Shown one piece after another: positions 11,401 through 23,640 of a DNA stretch of 64,000 nt. The DNA comes from Chelonoidis abingdonii (taxonomy: Eukaryota; Chordata; Testudines; Testudinidae). Within the stretch, counting starts at the first letter, position 1, and every line of letters starts with the position of its first letter. Made by a program: the position numbers and the translations under genes. The DNA is taken from contig NC_133770.1 in NCBI RefSeq assembly GCF_003597395.2, positions 35,232,793 through 35,296,792 of the forward strand, given 5' to 3'. Under the pieces are notes generated by a model. It searched no databases. It saw only the letters and a list, made by a program, of their open reading frames with translations, and had not been told where the DNA came from.

Positions 11401-13884
11401 GGCTCAGTCTAAGGGACATGCTCTGTGGAACCTTACATGTCTTTAGAGCTTCAGTAGGGCTTTATGAAAGTCAAATGCGCCAGGACTACAAACACATAGT
11501 AATTGTTTATAGAGAGCAAGAAAAATAAAACTTCAACTTCCTGTGATATATTGTGTATTATCTATATGTGGCATGTTACACTCCAGTACTTTCAAAACTA
11601 CAAGTGCTTAAACTAAAGACTAAAATATAAAACTAAAATATAATTTAGTTAGTAAAAATATACCTTAGTTATAATAAAATGATAATAGTGGAATTTGGCA
11701 ACAGAGTAGCTAATAAATACTACACTTCTGAAATGTGACTGGAATCCAAGTACATACTATTTTACTGTGTAGTTAAGCATGTGGCAGGACATACTAAAGT
11801 AAGATTTTCTTTTTGTCTTTTCAGTGGAAAACTAAAGTTCTTTGTTTAAGTGAGGCCTGATGGGTATTTTTAAAGTAAAAACAAGGAGCTAAAGAATTAA
11901 TTCCATTCCTTTTTGCCAACTTTTTTTCTCCTTCAAGCCAAATTATCGATTAATGGGGCATTAAATGTCAAATACTGCATAGATGTTTTCTTACCCTTTT
12001 TATATAGGGTTACTTCAATCATTTCTAGCTGGTACTTCAAATACCAAGATATTCCACAAAGAAAGAGAAGAGGCTTTCCAAAGTTTTGGCCTTATAACAG
12101 TAAAGGTCAGTGCTATGAAAGACAGGAGATTTACATATTTAGTCCTATTTCTATTTTTTTAGAAATCTCCTCCCATTCCCCTATAGCTTTCTTTGTTCTG
12201 AATCTCAGTCCTTTGTCATCTTCATTAGCAGTCACCAGTCTGGCACAGCTAACTGAATGCTTGACCATATTTTTGTCTGGCTGTAGTTAAATCGTGATCT
12301 GACAATAGAATACTTTTTGCTAGGTTTTCCTTCTTCCCCCAGGGAACAATACTTCAAGGGCAACCTGCTTGTCCAGCATATGAACATGTGGAAAATCCAC
12401 TGCTATGCACTAATGATTTTCAGATGGGCCATTGTTGCTGAAAATCATCCCAAGAGTAGCAGCTTCTCCATTGTAGCACCTAAATATTTTGAGACCACAT
12501 TGCCAGTACTTGGATCTGGAATAAGACCCTTACATTAATGTGCGTAGTGGTGACATGCTACATTGCATATACCTAACAGTAAATATTTTGAATCAAGAAA
12601 ATAGGTAAATTCATCGTAGTCTGGAATAATCCTACATTTATTTCAGCATGAAAACTTAAACATTGGAAAAAGGAAGATCACGCCAATCATCCACGACAGC
12701 AATGGCAAAAGCATCCTAAATATTGTTTATAAATTAATTACTTTCACACATTTGCTTTAAATATTTATGGGTAATGTTGCCTCACACTTGGGAGAGGAAA
12801 ATGAATTTTAAATTTCAAACAGTTTCTGTAACTGTTCTGCTCAGAAAACACATTCTTTTTAAACAACTTTCACTTTTAATCTTTAATTAAAGCCAAAGTT
12901 TTCTTTTAATTTTAAAAGCTTGTCCTTGGACTAAAATAACATGGAACATTTTTAAACATTGATCCAAACTGCTGTAGATACATTTTATTTAAACCACAGA
13001 GCCTGCAGTTAGATTCTTTACTTTGCCAGACAGACTACAAATTGTAACTGTGGCAGTAATGACTGTGAATTTCTGGATGCTGTTCTACCAGTAAGGAGGG
13101 TTGTTTTTCTGGAGTTATTCTTCCCTTTGGGCCCTATTCATGAATGACTTAATCCCTGTGTATTATCAGATGTTGTGCAAGTTACTGTGCACAGAAAAAT
13201 CATGCAACACTTCTCTCCCTTATGTTCCTTACATAGAATTGGTATGCTCACCTTGTAGGCAGTTGGATAGCAGAAAGGATGGAAAGACAGCAGCAGCAAA
13301 AAAGCATGCGAGTGAAATGAAAGGGGTGTGGCAAAGAAAACATAAAATTTTGAAAAATTGGGTGTGCACGTTGGACTAGTCCTTAGACTGATTTAACTTG
13401 CCCAAGTAGCACCAGCTGGAGATGGAACAGAACTTAAGGCTTGGCAATGTTACAGAGGTAATATTTTCACCATGAAAAAAATGTTCCAGAGTAGTTTCCA
13501 GTATATTGGATACAAACATGATTCCTTTATGCATGTCTTTTGTTCAGCCTGTTTCTAATGGAGATTAAATATTTATTGTAGTGATGGACAGACCTCAAAA
13601 GGTTCAGAAGTTCAGTGCATATTATAGTCTTATGAACTTCCTGGGCCAAATTAATTCATGGTGTAATTCTACTGATTCAAGTGATGTTAAGCCAAGAGTG
13701 AGTCTGATTCCTGCTTTGTTTGAAATTTAAGACAGAAACGCTGCCTCACAAGATTTCCACTACTTTATGGTGTTGGCCTGGTCATATACACCACACAAGT
13801 AACCTCTCTTGTGATATTTTAATATTTCTGCTTTAAGACCCAGCAGAAATGAAGGAGTGTAGAGGTTAACAATTTTTAATTAAA
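11401..13884. other. AT-rich unique DNA, no gene supported
   Basis: The longest frame (125 codons, 11913-12290) has no motif and no splice-site context. A 'tttttgtcttttcag' acceptor-like site ends at 11824 but is followed by no usable exon in any frame. No repeat with definable ends is visible. Confidence 0.45.
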
Positions 13885-13922
13885 AAGAGAGAGAAAGAAA
13901 GAGAGAGAGAGAGAGAGAGAGA
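13885..13922. repeat. (GA)n-type microsatellite
   Basis: A run of GA dinucleotides with a few GAAA interruptions, directly visible. Confidence 0.95.
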
Positions 13923-14247
13923 TTTGTCTAACACTTTTGACCTCAGCAAAGGTTTACGTTGTGTTAGGTTCCATCCTGGGTGAAGGTTGAGGCTGTATTT
14001 TATTTTATCTCAACTGTTTTCCACTCTAATTTGTTGTGGTCAGTGCAAGAAAATCCCATATTCCATGGTCATCCAGGGTATTGATTTAGGATAGATCTTT
14101 GTTACAATCCTGTACATATTCAAGACTCCCTTTCCAGCAGAGGAATTGGTAGCAAGTGTGTATAATGACTTGATTCATGTGCTGAATTCCCATTGCTATC
14201 AGTGGAAGTTATCCAGGGCACTATGTGGTGTAGTCATTTACTTCTGT

Positions 14248-14640
14248 TGTAAGAATGTAAGAATGACCATACCAGGTCAGACCAATGATCCATCTAGCTC
14301 AATATCCTGTCTTCTGACAGTGAACAGTGCTGGATGCTTCAGAGGGAATAAACAGAACAGGGCAATTTTGATTGATCCAGTCCCAGATTCTGATGGTTGG
14401 AGGAGTAGGGACATCCAGAGCATTGGGCTGCACCTCTGGTCTAGCCATTGATGGAGCTGTTCTCCGTGAACTTATCTGATTCTTTTTTTAAACCCAGTTA
14501 TACATTGGCCTTCACAACATCCCATGACAACGAGTTCCACAGATTGATTGTGCACTGTGGAGAAAAAGTGCTTCCTTTTATTTGTTTTAAACCTGCTTCC
14601 TATTATTTCATTGTTCTTGTGTTATGGGAAGGTGTCACAG
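14248..14640 (-). mobile_element. CR1-type LINE, 3' fragment
   Basis: The block begins (as its 3' end on the minus strand) with the short repeat 'taagaatg taagaatg', the kind of short tandem terminus typical of CR1 LINEs. It continues with 'accaggtcagaccaatgatcc atctagctc' and later 'ttcacaacatc..gagttccacagattgattgtgca', which I recognise as the common reptile CR1 3' region in reverse orientation. The match stops abruptly at about 14640, where a different GC-rich sequence begins, so this is a truncated or interrupted copy. No open frame survives. Confidence 0.8.
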
Positions 14641-15090
14641 GGTCACTCATCAGACTGGAACCTCCTGGTGGGCATTACGTGAATTAGTTCAGTCCAGGCG
14701 GGTGCGGCCTCGGGTGGTGGTGGTTCTCCCATCCTCACCTCTGCTTGCAGACCTGTTATGGCTCCTTTCACTCTGCATCTGCTTCATGGCACAGCCCTCT
14801 GACCATGCTACCATCCGGTTTCCCTTCCTTCCTGGGGACTCCTCCAGCAAGAGTCCAGACAGTCCTCACAGCAGCTTGGCAGTCCACAGTCAGGTCGCTC
14901 CTTCAGCAGCTAGTGGTGGGGAGGAGCCCACCCACTACTCCGGGCCCTGGCTTAAGGACCCTACAAACAGCAGCTTCCTGCTATCTCTTCCTTCCAGCAC
15001 TGACTGTGGACTTACAGGATTTACCCTCACTCTTCGGGTAGCATGTTGTTTGGGCCTCCTGCTGTGTCAGTTCATCTCTATGATATCATG
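14641..15090. repeat. Unclassified GC-rich insertion next to CR1
   Basis: A sharp composition change follows the CR1 break. The sequence starts 'tgtcacagggtcactcatc' and includes 'gtggggaggagcccacccac' and 'tccgggccctgg', words that I associate with a dispersed turtle repeat, possibly LTR-like. Frames of 98 and 155 codons overlap here but are serine/proline/leucine-rich and carry no motif. Borders and class are uncertain. Confidence 0.4.
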
Positions 15091-15094
15091 AAGT

Positions 15095-15370
15095 GGGGGA
15101 AGAGGCAGGAGAAGGAAGAAAGAACAGAGGGGAAGAAAAAGGCATTGTGGCCAGGAGACAGATAAGAAATGGATAATAAAGAACAGTGAGAAGCTGGTGG
15201 GGAAGGATAGAGACTGGGAAAAGAAAGAAAGGAATGGGAAATAAGCACTGGGAAGGAGAGGAAAAAAGGAGAAAAAGGAAAGGAAAGTTTTGGGGGAGGA
15301 AGACAGGAAGAGAAAATGCTGGAGAGGGCAGAGAGCTGGCAGAAGTGTTGGGGAAGGCCTGGGGCAAATC
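15095..15370. repeat. Long polypurine (GA-rich) tract
   Basis: About 275 bp in which nearly all plus-strand bases are A or G ('ggaagaggcaggagaagg', 'gaggaaaaaaggagaaaaag'). Minus-strand frames here are therefore serine/proline/phenylalanine-rich artefacts. Long purine/pyrimidine tracts of this kind can adopt triplex (H-DNA) structure. Confidence 0.85.
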
Positions 15371-18300
15371 TAGGCAAGAAATCTAGGCAAGTATAGAAAA
15401 TGTCAACCTTCCTATGGGGTAAATGCAAAGGTAGTCTCATTCTTTACACAGCACTTTCCGTAAGAGGACATGCATTTAAGAAATGTATTCACCACCCAGC
15501 CTCTAGTGGGAACGTGAGTCCACTCACTGCATGTCTGCACTGTTTTTACATGTAACACAGGATCAAAGTAAGCACACTTTTTCTCTAAAGATTGATATGA
15601 CCTGGCCAGGATAGGATACAATAATAATTGATACAAATCTTTGCTCAAAATATGAAACAAACCTGATCTTATTTGGAAAAGGCTCAGTTGACTTCTTTTT
15701 TATTCTTTTGATTTTCTGTATGTCTGTACTTCCTGATTTTGGCAGGAAGTGGAAATGCTGAAATACTATGATAAATGCTGTACTCACAGCATTCTTGGCT
15801 TAACCGAACCAAAGCTGGAGATACTGGAAATCTCTTACAGAGGCATGTCTTAAAATTTTTAGCCTGATTTTCAGCCTACTGTAAGGTGGTTTGGACATGT
15901 TTGGATGCATCTCTGACCCAATATTCCAAATATTTTGATCTTTACCCCATACTTCCTTTTCTTTCTGTCACCTCTGCAAATCGAATTTCTTGTTTTAGGA
16001 CATTTCTGACCACCATTTATAAGGCCCGGGAAGAAAATTCATCTACCCCATTTCACGGGCTTTGGACAGTTGGTAAGGAGCATTACAGGATCTTAGCGTT
16101 CCTCTGAAACATCAAGTATTGGCTATTGGCACACAAGATGGTCCAATAGCCTGATCTGGCATTGCAAATCCTACATTCACATAGAATTCATTTTACATGT
16201 ATATGCAAGCTTATGAATGTATGCCATGGCAGATCAGGCTATCCATATAATTTTAAACTTAAATGGAACATCCGCAGAAACTTTTGTTCTCCCTTCCCTC
16301 TGCCCTGGCCCAAAAATATCACTTCTAAAAGAAATAAATTATCTGGATTAAAAATGCAATCTGTGGTGGTGAGTGGGTGGTTCTGTTTACTCCGCCACAT
16401 TATATAGTACCACTTCTACCCCTTTTTTGGACAGCAGTCACAAGACCTAAATATCAAGCTGTGAAAGTTATTTTTTTTGCAGCAATCGTTCTTTTTTTTG
16501 GCAAACATTTCTATCAGAGGCTTTGGAGATGCCTCTGTTTTTGTCATGTGGTTGGGCTGATGATGAGATTTCTGTGCTGCTTCATTTTCCTGGATTCAGT
16601 TGGTCTTTGAGTCTTCTTCAGTTCTGAGTAATTGGCACACTCTTGAACGCATGCAGATTTGCATCACAACCTAATAAGGTCTTAATATAAAGTCTCTGTA
16701 AGAAAATAGCCTCAAAAGAAAGAATTCATTGTGCTGTTCCACATGATAAAAATCTGTTTTCTGTCTCTGCAGCTACCCACATCCAAAAACACATTCCATT
16801 TTCTATAACTATTTTCATTTGTGAATCAAGGCATAATGAGAGGAAATGACTGGGGTATAATCGTCTCATCTAGAAACATTCATTTTAGTCCTGTAAACAC
16901 AGAGCTAGAACTGTGTAAACAAGTGTCTTAATTTTCTTTAAACTGAATATTTTAGATGTCAGAGGTAGACAAGCTGGTTATATCAATACCATATGCTTTT
17001 TATTGCATCAGTGGCTGCCTCTTTATTTAATATTCTGATCAAAAAGATAATTTTTCAAAAGCACGTTAATTTTGTGAAATCCAATAATCTCTCTCTCTCT
17101 TCCCACCCGTCCGCTCCCCCATCTACAGTTTATTCTCCTACCCATCACCCTAGTGTCTGAACCCCTTGCATGTAAAATCAAAAGCAATATTGAAGTCCCT
17201 AGTGGACTTCAAGAAGTCTCTGGCATGTCTCACTTTTTGAGGTCAAAACTCTTCTTCAGGTATGTTTATAGGGATTGGTACAGGTTTAGCAATAGGAGAA
17301 GGTATCAGTGGTGAAATGAGTGCTAAGGATTATAATGCATTTATTTATTCAGATAACTAATTTATAATGCAAAATACATGGGCCAAATAATGTCTTTAAT
17401 ATTGCAAAATTCCTGTTGATTTCAAAGGAGAACCAGGCCTACTTAACTACAGGCATTATATGTAAATGTCATCAAACCAAAATCTGCCTGGTCTAAAGAG
17501 AAAATTTTGTTTGGATTATAGCATCCGAGAGTGTGAGCAATGCATGCTAATTTTTCATTGTATAAATAACAGCCAGCAAAGTAAATATTATATATTTAAT
17601 ATGCAGTACACATATGTAACTTAGGCACTGCAATGAGGTTTTGCTTCTTACCACTAACATAAGCTTTAATCAGGGGTTTATTCTCTGGAAATAACTGAGC
17701 AATATATACCTGCATGCATGTTGTTATGTTACAGAGATGTCTTTTAAAATGAGTTACAGTCATCTCTCTTGCGACATTCTTTTCAGTTTGTACTGCAGCC
17801 CATTGAAGCCAATGGGAGTCTTGCCATTGATTTCAGTTAGGATCAGTCCCTACGTCTACCTAAAATCACCTTTTACAAACATGCAGGATTCCTAACTGTA
17901 GAATTATTGTTTGTGAGTAACATGTCATATAAACTCATAAAGGCCATAGAGATCAGTCACTTTGTTAAGTGGAAATATTTATGTTTGGATCTCAAAAACG
18001 TTATGAATCATTTTGGTGCTTTAAGTTCAGGATACAGAGTAAATTATTCCAAAAATTATAGTGGCCAAATATCATTCCCTCCAAACGTTTGTGTAATATC
18101 TATTTATCTGTGGGCCGATGACTGCTATGTATAATTAGAGGCAGACTTTGTCGAGTTAAGACTAAGTAAATACAGCTGAACATAAGCAAGTTGGACTACA
18201 AGCATTTTTCAGTTTTGCCAACATCATACGACCTTGAAGACTGCTGCTTCTTCACTACAATCTGCTTTCAATGAGAGAGGATTCTTTTGGTTTCAGATGA

Positions 18301-19585
18301 GTAAGTGTTGATTGGAAATTTCGTTTGTTTAAATTTTTCTTTGCAACAGAAATGAACAATATGTATCTACCTGGTGGAGGGCATCCTTTCTATTGTTTAG
18401 GAATCAGAGTGGTTTCATAGTGGATTGCATCTTGAATAATCTGCTGAAACAAGGAACAATAACATAGCTAAAGACATAGTTACATACTAATTTAAAATTC
18501 AATGTATGTGAAAGAAAACTTTCTACTGTTTCTGTAGAACTTAAACATGTTTAAGATTCTGGATGAAATTATATATATGTATAGCATTCTTAAAATAACA
18601 TGAAAACTCGAAGAAAATATTTTGGCTGGGTTTCTAAGACTACCTTTCTTGATAAACATTTTCCACAACTCCTGTTTTGCCTCAAGAAAGAAAAAGAAAA
18701 TATAGCTTGATCTTCTCGTAGAGAGAGTGGCACAATTTAAAAATGTATTCATATGGTAATTTGCCATTTTTATATTATCAAGTGTTTAAATCGAATTCCT
18801 GTTACAAATCTGATTTTAAAGGTCACATTATTTATCAGTTCAAAGAGTCTTGAAAAAAATGAAGTAGTAGAAGCTTAGCTGAAAAATAAATAGGTGTTCT
18901 AATTTCTGCTAATTTCTGATTTCTTAGACAAAGATTTCTGATTTATACAACCGGAGGAGTGATTGTAATGATTTTCAGTGTTTTCAGTTCTATAAATCTT
19001 TCCTTTTGCCCTAGATCATACATTTTAAAATAATATTAGCTGATTTTGCAGCAAAAATGCATGTGCAGTGTAAGGCCCCTATCTGCCAAATTGTTTCATA
19101 CTGGCAGACCCCTGCACCCCATTGCCTTTGATAGAGCCTTTGGCTGATAATGTAATACAAAGATATAAGAAATGTTACGTTATTATCATCACCAGTCTCC
19201 TTATCTCATGTTTGTGAGGCACTGATCACTGTGGCAACTAAGTGCCAATTCTTTCAAAGACTTTAAATCATATCCAGTTTTTAGCTCTAGTTTCAAGAAA
19301 TTGTTCTTAGGTGCTGCTTTTGATAACACAGTGCTTGATTCGAAGGGGCAATGACCCCCAGTCACGGAGCTAGACTTCAGTGGGAATCATGGATACGCAT
19401 CGCTCTTCAGACTCAGTTGTGGACTAGTTTGCGGGGCAATGAGCAGCTTTCTGAGAACCACACTTAATAATAAATATGATTGATACAGTCTTCCTGTCAG
19501 GTAGATGAGGCTGTCCTGGTATGTGGAAACCCATAGTAACAAGGGCATGTACTATTGTTTTATCACCTGCTATCTAAGACCTAGG
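15371..19585. other. Unique AT-rich DNA with minor repeat fragments
   Basis: No coding exon that I can support. A 'cccattgaagccaatgggag' segment at about 17800 followed by 'tcttgccattgatttcag' is a piece of a palindromic reptile repeat also seen near 9297. C/T-rich patches occur near 17089-17115. All frames are below 95 codons and lack motifs. Confidence 0.45.
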
Positions 19586-19631
19586 TAATAATTATTAATA
19601 ATAATAATAATAATTATTATTATTATTATTT
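19586..19631. repeat. (AAT)n/(ATT)n inverted microsatellite
   Basis: A run of ATA/AAT trinucleotides turns directly into a run of ATT trinucleotides, giving a self-complementary sequence of about 45 bp able to fold into a hairpin or cruciform. Confidence 0.95.
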
Positions 19632-20191
19632 AGGTTCAATTTCAAATTGGCAATACAGTTTCTTCAAATGAAATAATTTTTTTGAATGATCTCAAACAAT
19701 CAGGAGAGTGATTTTTATTTAGAGCACAGACAGTCCCAGAGCTTATTAGAACAACATCCCATTAATACCCGTATTGTTTTAGATGTTGGGTTTTTTTCAT
19801 TTCTCTGCTTGAAAATGATTTTATGTTTTTGTTTGAGTTTTGCACGTTAGGAGCCTCTGTTGTTCTGTTCGATGTTTGACTTTGTAAAAAGTCCTGTTCT
19901 TGTGAACAGTTCTCCATAGAGACATTTTGCATTTGTTCAGTGGATATTTATACTAATAGCCAGCCCCTTTGCTCTGAATAGTAGTGGGGACTCTCTGATA
20001 GTGTAGGGATGATGGAGCTGGCTCCTGTACCAACTGCCCCTCTTCTTGTTTCTGAGAACATGCTGCAGCTGGGGGAAAGTAAGGAGTTGAGTGAGGAGGG
20101 GTATGAGAGATGTGTAATTCATTTTAGGGACCATAGCTTAGAGCAGCCCCTAGACCAGAGCCAGGGGAGCTAGAAAATGAAGGAGTCATAA

Positions 20192-20479
20192 CAGAGCTGG
20201 TCTGAATTTCTGTTTGGTGGGAAATTTTAACATTTCATAATTTGTTTTCAGTTTGGTTCCAAACAGAATCAAAAATTTTTAAAATTTCCTATAAAATGGA
20301 GTTTCTGAAAAATTCAAGTTTTGCAAAATTTTCTGAAGCAACTTTTTTTTCCAGTTTGAAATATATTTTTTCTCCAGGAATTTTCATTGAAATCAACACA
20401 TTTTTTAATGTTTCAATTCCAATAAAAACAGCATTTGTCACTGAAAAAAGATTTTGATGAAAAATTTCTGACCAGCTGA
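20192..20479. mobile_element. AT-rich short DNA element (MITE) with near-perfect 8-bp duplication
   Basis: The left end CAGAGCTGGTCTGAATTTC and the reverse complement of the right end, CAGCTGGTCAGAAATTTTTC, form an inverted repeat with a 2-bp gap. Flanks are AGTCATAA (20184-20191) and AGTCAGAA (20480-20487), 7 of 8 identical. The interior is rich in 'gaaatttt' and 'aaaatttc' words. An 8-bp duplication points to the hAT superfamily. The 71-codon frame inside is chance. Confidence 0.75.
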
Positions 20480-20727
20480 AGTCAGAAGCTGCTGCCTGAT
20501 AGCCCTTTCCCTCTCTCCCAACTTTTCCCTATTCTGTGCAGATCTCAGCAGAGGGGAGAATCTATCTGTACATGTCTTATGTCAATGTTAACAGACAAAA
20601 CTCTTTGCAACTTTTCCTCAAACTCATTTTAAAGTAATGCAAGTCTCTTGCAAACCCCCAGATGCCATTGGGTTTGAATAGCTGCAGTTACTATACCCGT
20701 TATACAAATAGGTCAGCTGAGCCACTG

Positions 20728-20830
20728 GGAGGCTACCCAGGTCACACAGTCTGTAACATAATTCAGACCTGAACCCAGGAATCCTGACTTCCAGACCAGT
20801 GCTCTTACCGCTAGCTCACACCCTCAACCC
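20728..20830 (-). mobile_element. MIR/CORE-SINE fragment
   Basis: In minus orientation this matches the tRNA-related head and start of the core of MIR-type SINEs: 'ccaggtcacacagtctgtaa', then 'cctgaacccaggaatcctgac' and 'ccagaccagtgctcttaccg'. It is an old, diverged copy. Confidence 0.7.
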
Positions 20831-21352
20831 TCCTCTGAAAGCTAGTTTCTTCAGGATCACTTTCTGTCAAAGCAGCAGTATCTACTGTGTAACAAACCTC
20901 TTCTCATTTAGACCAGTCAGGCTTAGGAATGGTGCCAACATTCTTAAAGAATGATTTAGTAGCCAGCAAACATCTGCAAAGTCTGTAAGCCTGTCAGAAA
21001 CAATAACATTAGAAGTACAGATCCTATCAGAAGCAATCCCCCAGTTCTGACAAGGCATTCAGTACAAATATTTGTTTAGTCCTCCTTACTCTCATTCACC
21101 CCATCACAGACAGTTTCAAATGTTTTGCTGAAAGAACCATTCAGTTCTCCTCAGAGCTCTTCGGATCCAAAGCCTTCACAGTGTCATATACAAATCTATC
21201 TACTACTGTTTTAAGACCTCCCAACTATTCTGGAGTAAAATAGCCTCATCTGTTTTACAACTTTCAGTGAGTTAATATTTAAAATGTAAAGATTCCTCTG
21301 CTCCTCAAGAACACAAGCTAAGCTATCTATATCCTGATACCACATCCATCAC

Positions 21353-21574
21353 CAGGGCCGCCCGGGGTGGGGGGTAGCGGCAAGTGGGGCAATTTGCCCC
21401 AGGCTCTGGGCCCCATAGGGGCCCCGCAAGCCCTGGCCTGGCAGCACTCTGGGTCTTCAGCCAGCATTTCGGCTGCTGAAATGCCACCAAAGACCCAGAC
21501 CACCGCCAGGTGAGTACAAGTGCTGCAGCTCCCCCGCTTTGTCCCAGGCCCCCTGAATCCTCTGGGCAGCCCTG
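21353..21574. mobile_element. Short hAT-type element with CAGGGC ends
   Basis: Starts CAGGGCCGCCC and ends GGGCAGCCCTG, an 11-bp inverted repeat with one mismatch. Flanks TCCATCAC (21345-21352) and CCCACCAC (21575-21582) agree at 6 of 8 positions. The inner 'ggcaagtggggcaatttgcc' word is shared with the element at 30196, so both belong to one family. The 177-codon minus-strand frame across it is an artefact of its GC content. Confidence 0.85.
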
Positions 21575-22984
21575 CCCACCACCATAGCTGGGTTTGAGAG
21601 CTCTTTCAAAGATCACTTTCTTGACAGCACACTGAAATTGCACTCCACATGGGGATTCCATCTTCTTAAGTCTGAAGGGAGGGAATCTCCTGGTACAAAA
21701 ACAGACCCAAATCTTCCTTTGCATGCAAGCAAGTGGTTGGAGACCTTGAGGAGCAGAGGTATTTCTGCTTCTCCTGAACTCGGGACAAAATTTGTGAACT
21801 CCTTTTTGCTGCAATATCCTTCTCTCTTTTACCTTGTTTGCTGCATTCTTTTTCATTCCCTCATTTAATGGGAAGAATGGGCTGATCTGAAAGCATAGTA
21901 TCTACATCGACAAACATTCAAGTTTGTGGAAGTCTCCAAGGATCTGTTGTTTGGAAGGTGTCTGGGAATATTTGGATTTGGGAAGAAACATATAATAGAA
22001 AAGATAAAGGTAAACTGAGTTGTGGTGAGCAGAGGAGGCAAAGAGGATAAAACACAGCTTAGGATCTTCTAAATGGTGTTAGCTGGTTGTATTGTATCCT
22101 AGGCTCTCTCCTAGTTTAAAAACATACCCAGACTATATAATGTACCTGGGACTTATAGGTGGGGCTGGTAGCACTGCCTGTTAGTAAGGATTCCTGACAC
22201 TTCCCAACATAAGACCTTGTTTTCACTCAACCAGAGATTTTCTGTGCTAGGTGTCTGCCTCATGTTTAATTCTTTAGAAAAATTTGAGCCAAAATGGTTG
22301 AGCCATTTCTGAGAATGAGGTGAGGGAAAATACATTGCTTTGCCTGTGTTAAAATATTTCTTGGAAATGTTCTAGTGCCCCCATGCTTTGGAGAAGGGAC
22401 TTGAAATTTGGTATGAGGGTAGCCTTTGTATCAGGGATGTGCCTTTTCCCATCACTGTGAAAATCCATCCAAATTTGGCAAAGTTATAAGCCTTTGAAAA
22501 ATTGTGGTTTGCACATTCTAAGTAGAGACTGCTTGGATTTTAGAACCTAAATACTCCTAAGATTCTGTGCACACTAGGACTGAGCAGGGCTTTCCCTGCA
22601 ATTGCATCCGTAGGCTGCTGTGGGCTGTGTTGGGTTGGGATGCAGGCACCTGAACTGAGAGCAGAGAGACTGTCTCTCCGAGAGTCAGACAAAGGGAGGG
22701 GGGAGGGTAGGTTGGGTCAAGGAGCTGGGATATGTGTATGTGGAAACTGGGACTGGGAGTTGGGATGGAAAGAGACTGGACCATACTGTTTTTTCCACAG
22801 GAGTCCTGCCTCATTCAGTGCATAGGATGGACGATGCTCATTTAATGAAGAGCTGTTCAATGTTTTGTTTCTCCTCATCATGCGTGGCCCTAGGCTTTAT
22901 TTATTACATGCTATTCAAATCCTGCTCTGAAAACAGAATGACTGCTTTCCTCATGGGTTTTCTATGGTGCCTATTGCTATAGTT
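21575..22984. other. Non-coding DNA, nothing recognised
   Basis: No inverted-repeat ends, no known repeat and no exon that I can support. The frames at 22557-22982 overlap on both strands and carry no motif. Confidence 0.45.
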
Positions 22985-23400
22985 TCTGAGTGCTTCACAA
23001 ACATTAATGAATTTATTTCTACCACACCCCAGTGAGGCAATGGGTGTGGTATTATCCCCATTTTACAGATTGAGATCTGAGGCATAGAGCGATCCCTCAA
23101 TATTGGGTGCCCAGTTTGAGATGCCCGGGACCTAATTTTTCAGAGTGCTTAGCATTATATAGCATTTTATATGCTCAAAGCACAGCGCCCATTGACTTTA
23201 GTTGCAGCTGTGAGTGGTCAGCACTTCTGTATATCAGACCCCAGGGTCTCAAGTCAGGTGCTCAGAAAATGAGGAACACACAATCAGTGACCCCCTGTGA
23301 GATGTTGGTGTAAGTGATTTGCCCAGTGTCACACAGGAACTCTGAGCTAGATCCCAGGGAGACTAAGGCACCGAACTACCTCCTTGAATTTGCCAGATTG
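22985..23400 (-). mobile_element. MIR/CORE-SINE split by a palindromic insertion
   Basis: The two halves of a minus-strand MIR-type SINE are visible: 'tattatccccattttacagat..ctgaggcatagag' at about 23050-23090 and 'gtgatttgcccagtgtcacacagg' at about 23314-23337. In an intact MIR these blocks are nearly contiguous. Here about 220 bp of another repeat, itself an inverted repeat, lies between them. Confidence 0.75.
23104..23270. repeat. Palindromic repeat inserted in MIR
   Basis: The left part reads 'tgggtgcccagtttgagatg' then 'cctaatttttcagagtgct'. The right part reads 'agcacttctgtatatcagacc' then 'gtctcaagtcaggtgctcag', which is its diverged reverse complement. The centre holds 'gcccattgactttagttgc'. 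The same family, also decayed, is at 42028-42115. It is likely a small non-autonomous DNA element. Confidence 0.7.
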
Positions 23401-23429
23401 TCTCTGCTAAAAACAAAACAAAACACAAT

Positions 23430-23640
23430 TCTGAAAAAATCAAAATATTTTGTTGTGAAATGTATGCAATGAAGCATTTAGGTTTCTTTTTATTCAAAAT
23501 GACTTTTCATGTATACATTTCCGCCAAACTGAAACCTTTTGTTTTGGACCAAAAGAGCCATTTAGTTCAGTCCAAAACCGATTTTTTCCAACTTTTTGGT
23601 TCACTAGAAATTTCACAAAAAATTCCTTTCAGGTCAGTTC
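23430..23640. repeat. AT-rich repeat possibly related to the 20192 element
   Basis: Shares the style of the 20192 element: repeated 'ttttggttca', 'gaaatttcac' and 'caaaac' words. No terminal inverted repeat or duplication could be defined, so the link is tentative. Confidence 0.3.

Noticed and set aside
11797..11846. Acceptor-like site followed by a possible 25-nt microexon
   Set aside because: Too short and without support from a neighbouring exon in phase.
13885..13922. CRISPR-like or other functional tandem array
   Set aside because: Ordinary GA microsatellite; no spacers. No CRISPR-like array was seen anywhere in the window.
15078..15440. 120-codon Ser/Pro/Phe-rich minus-strand frame
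   Set aside because: Simple consequence of the polypurine tract on the plus strand.
21323..21856. 177-codon minus-strand open frame
   Set aside because: Covers the 21353-21574 hAT element and flanking unique DNA; no motif, no splice context.
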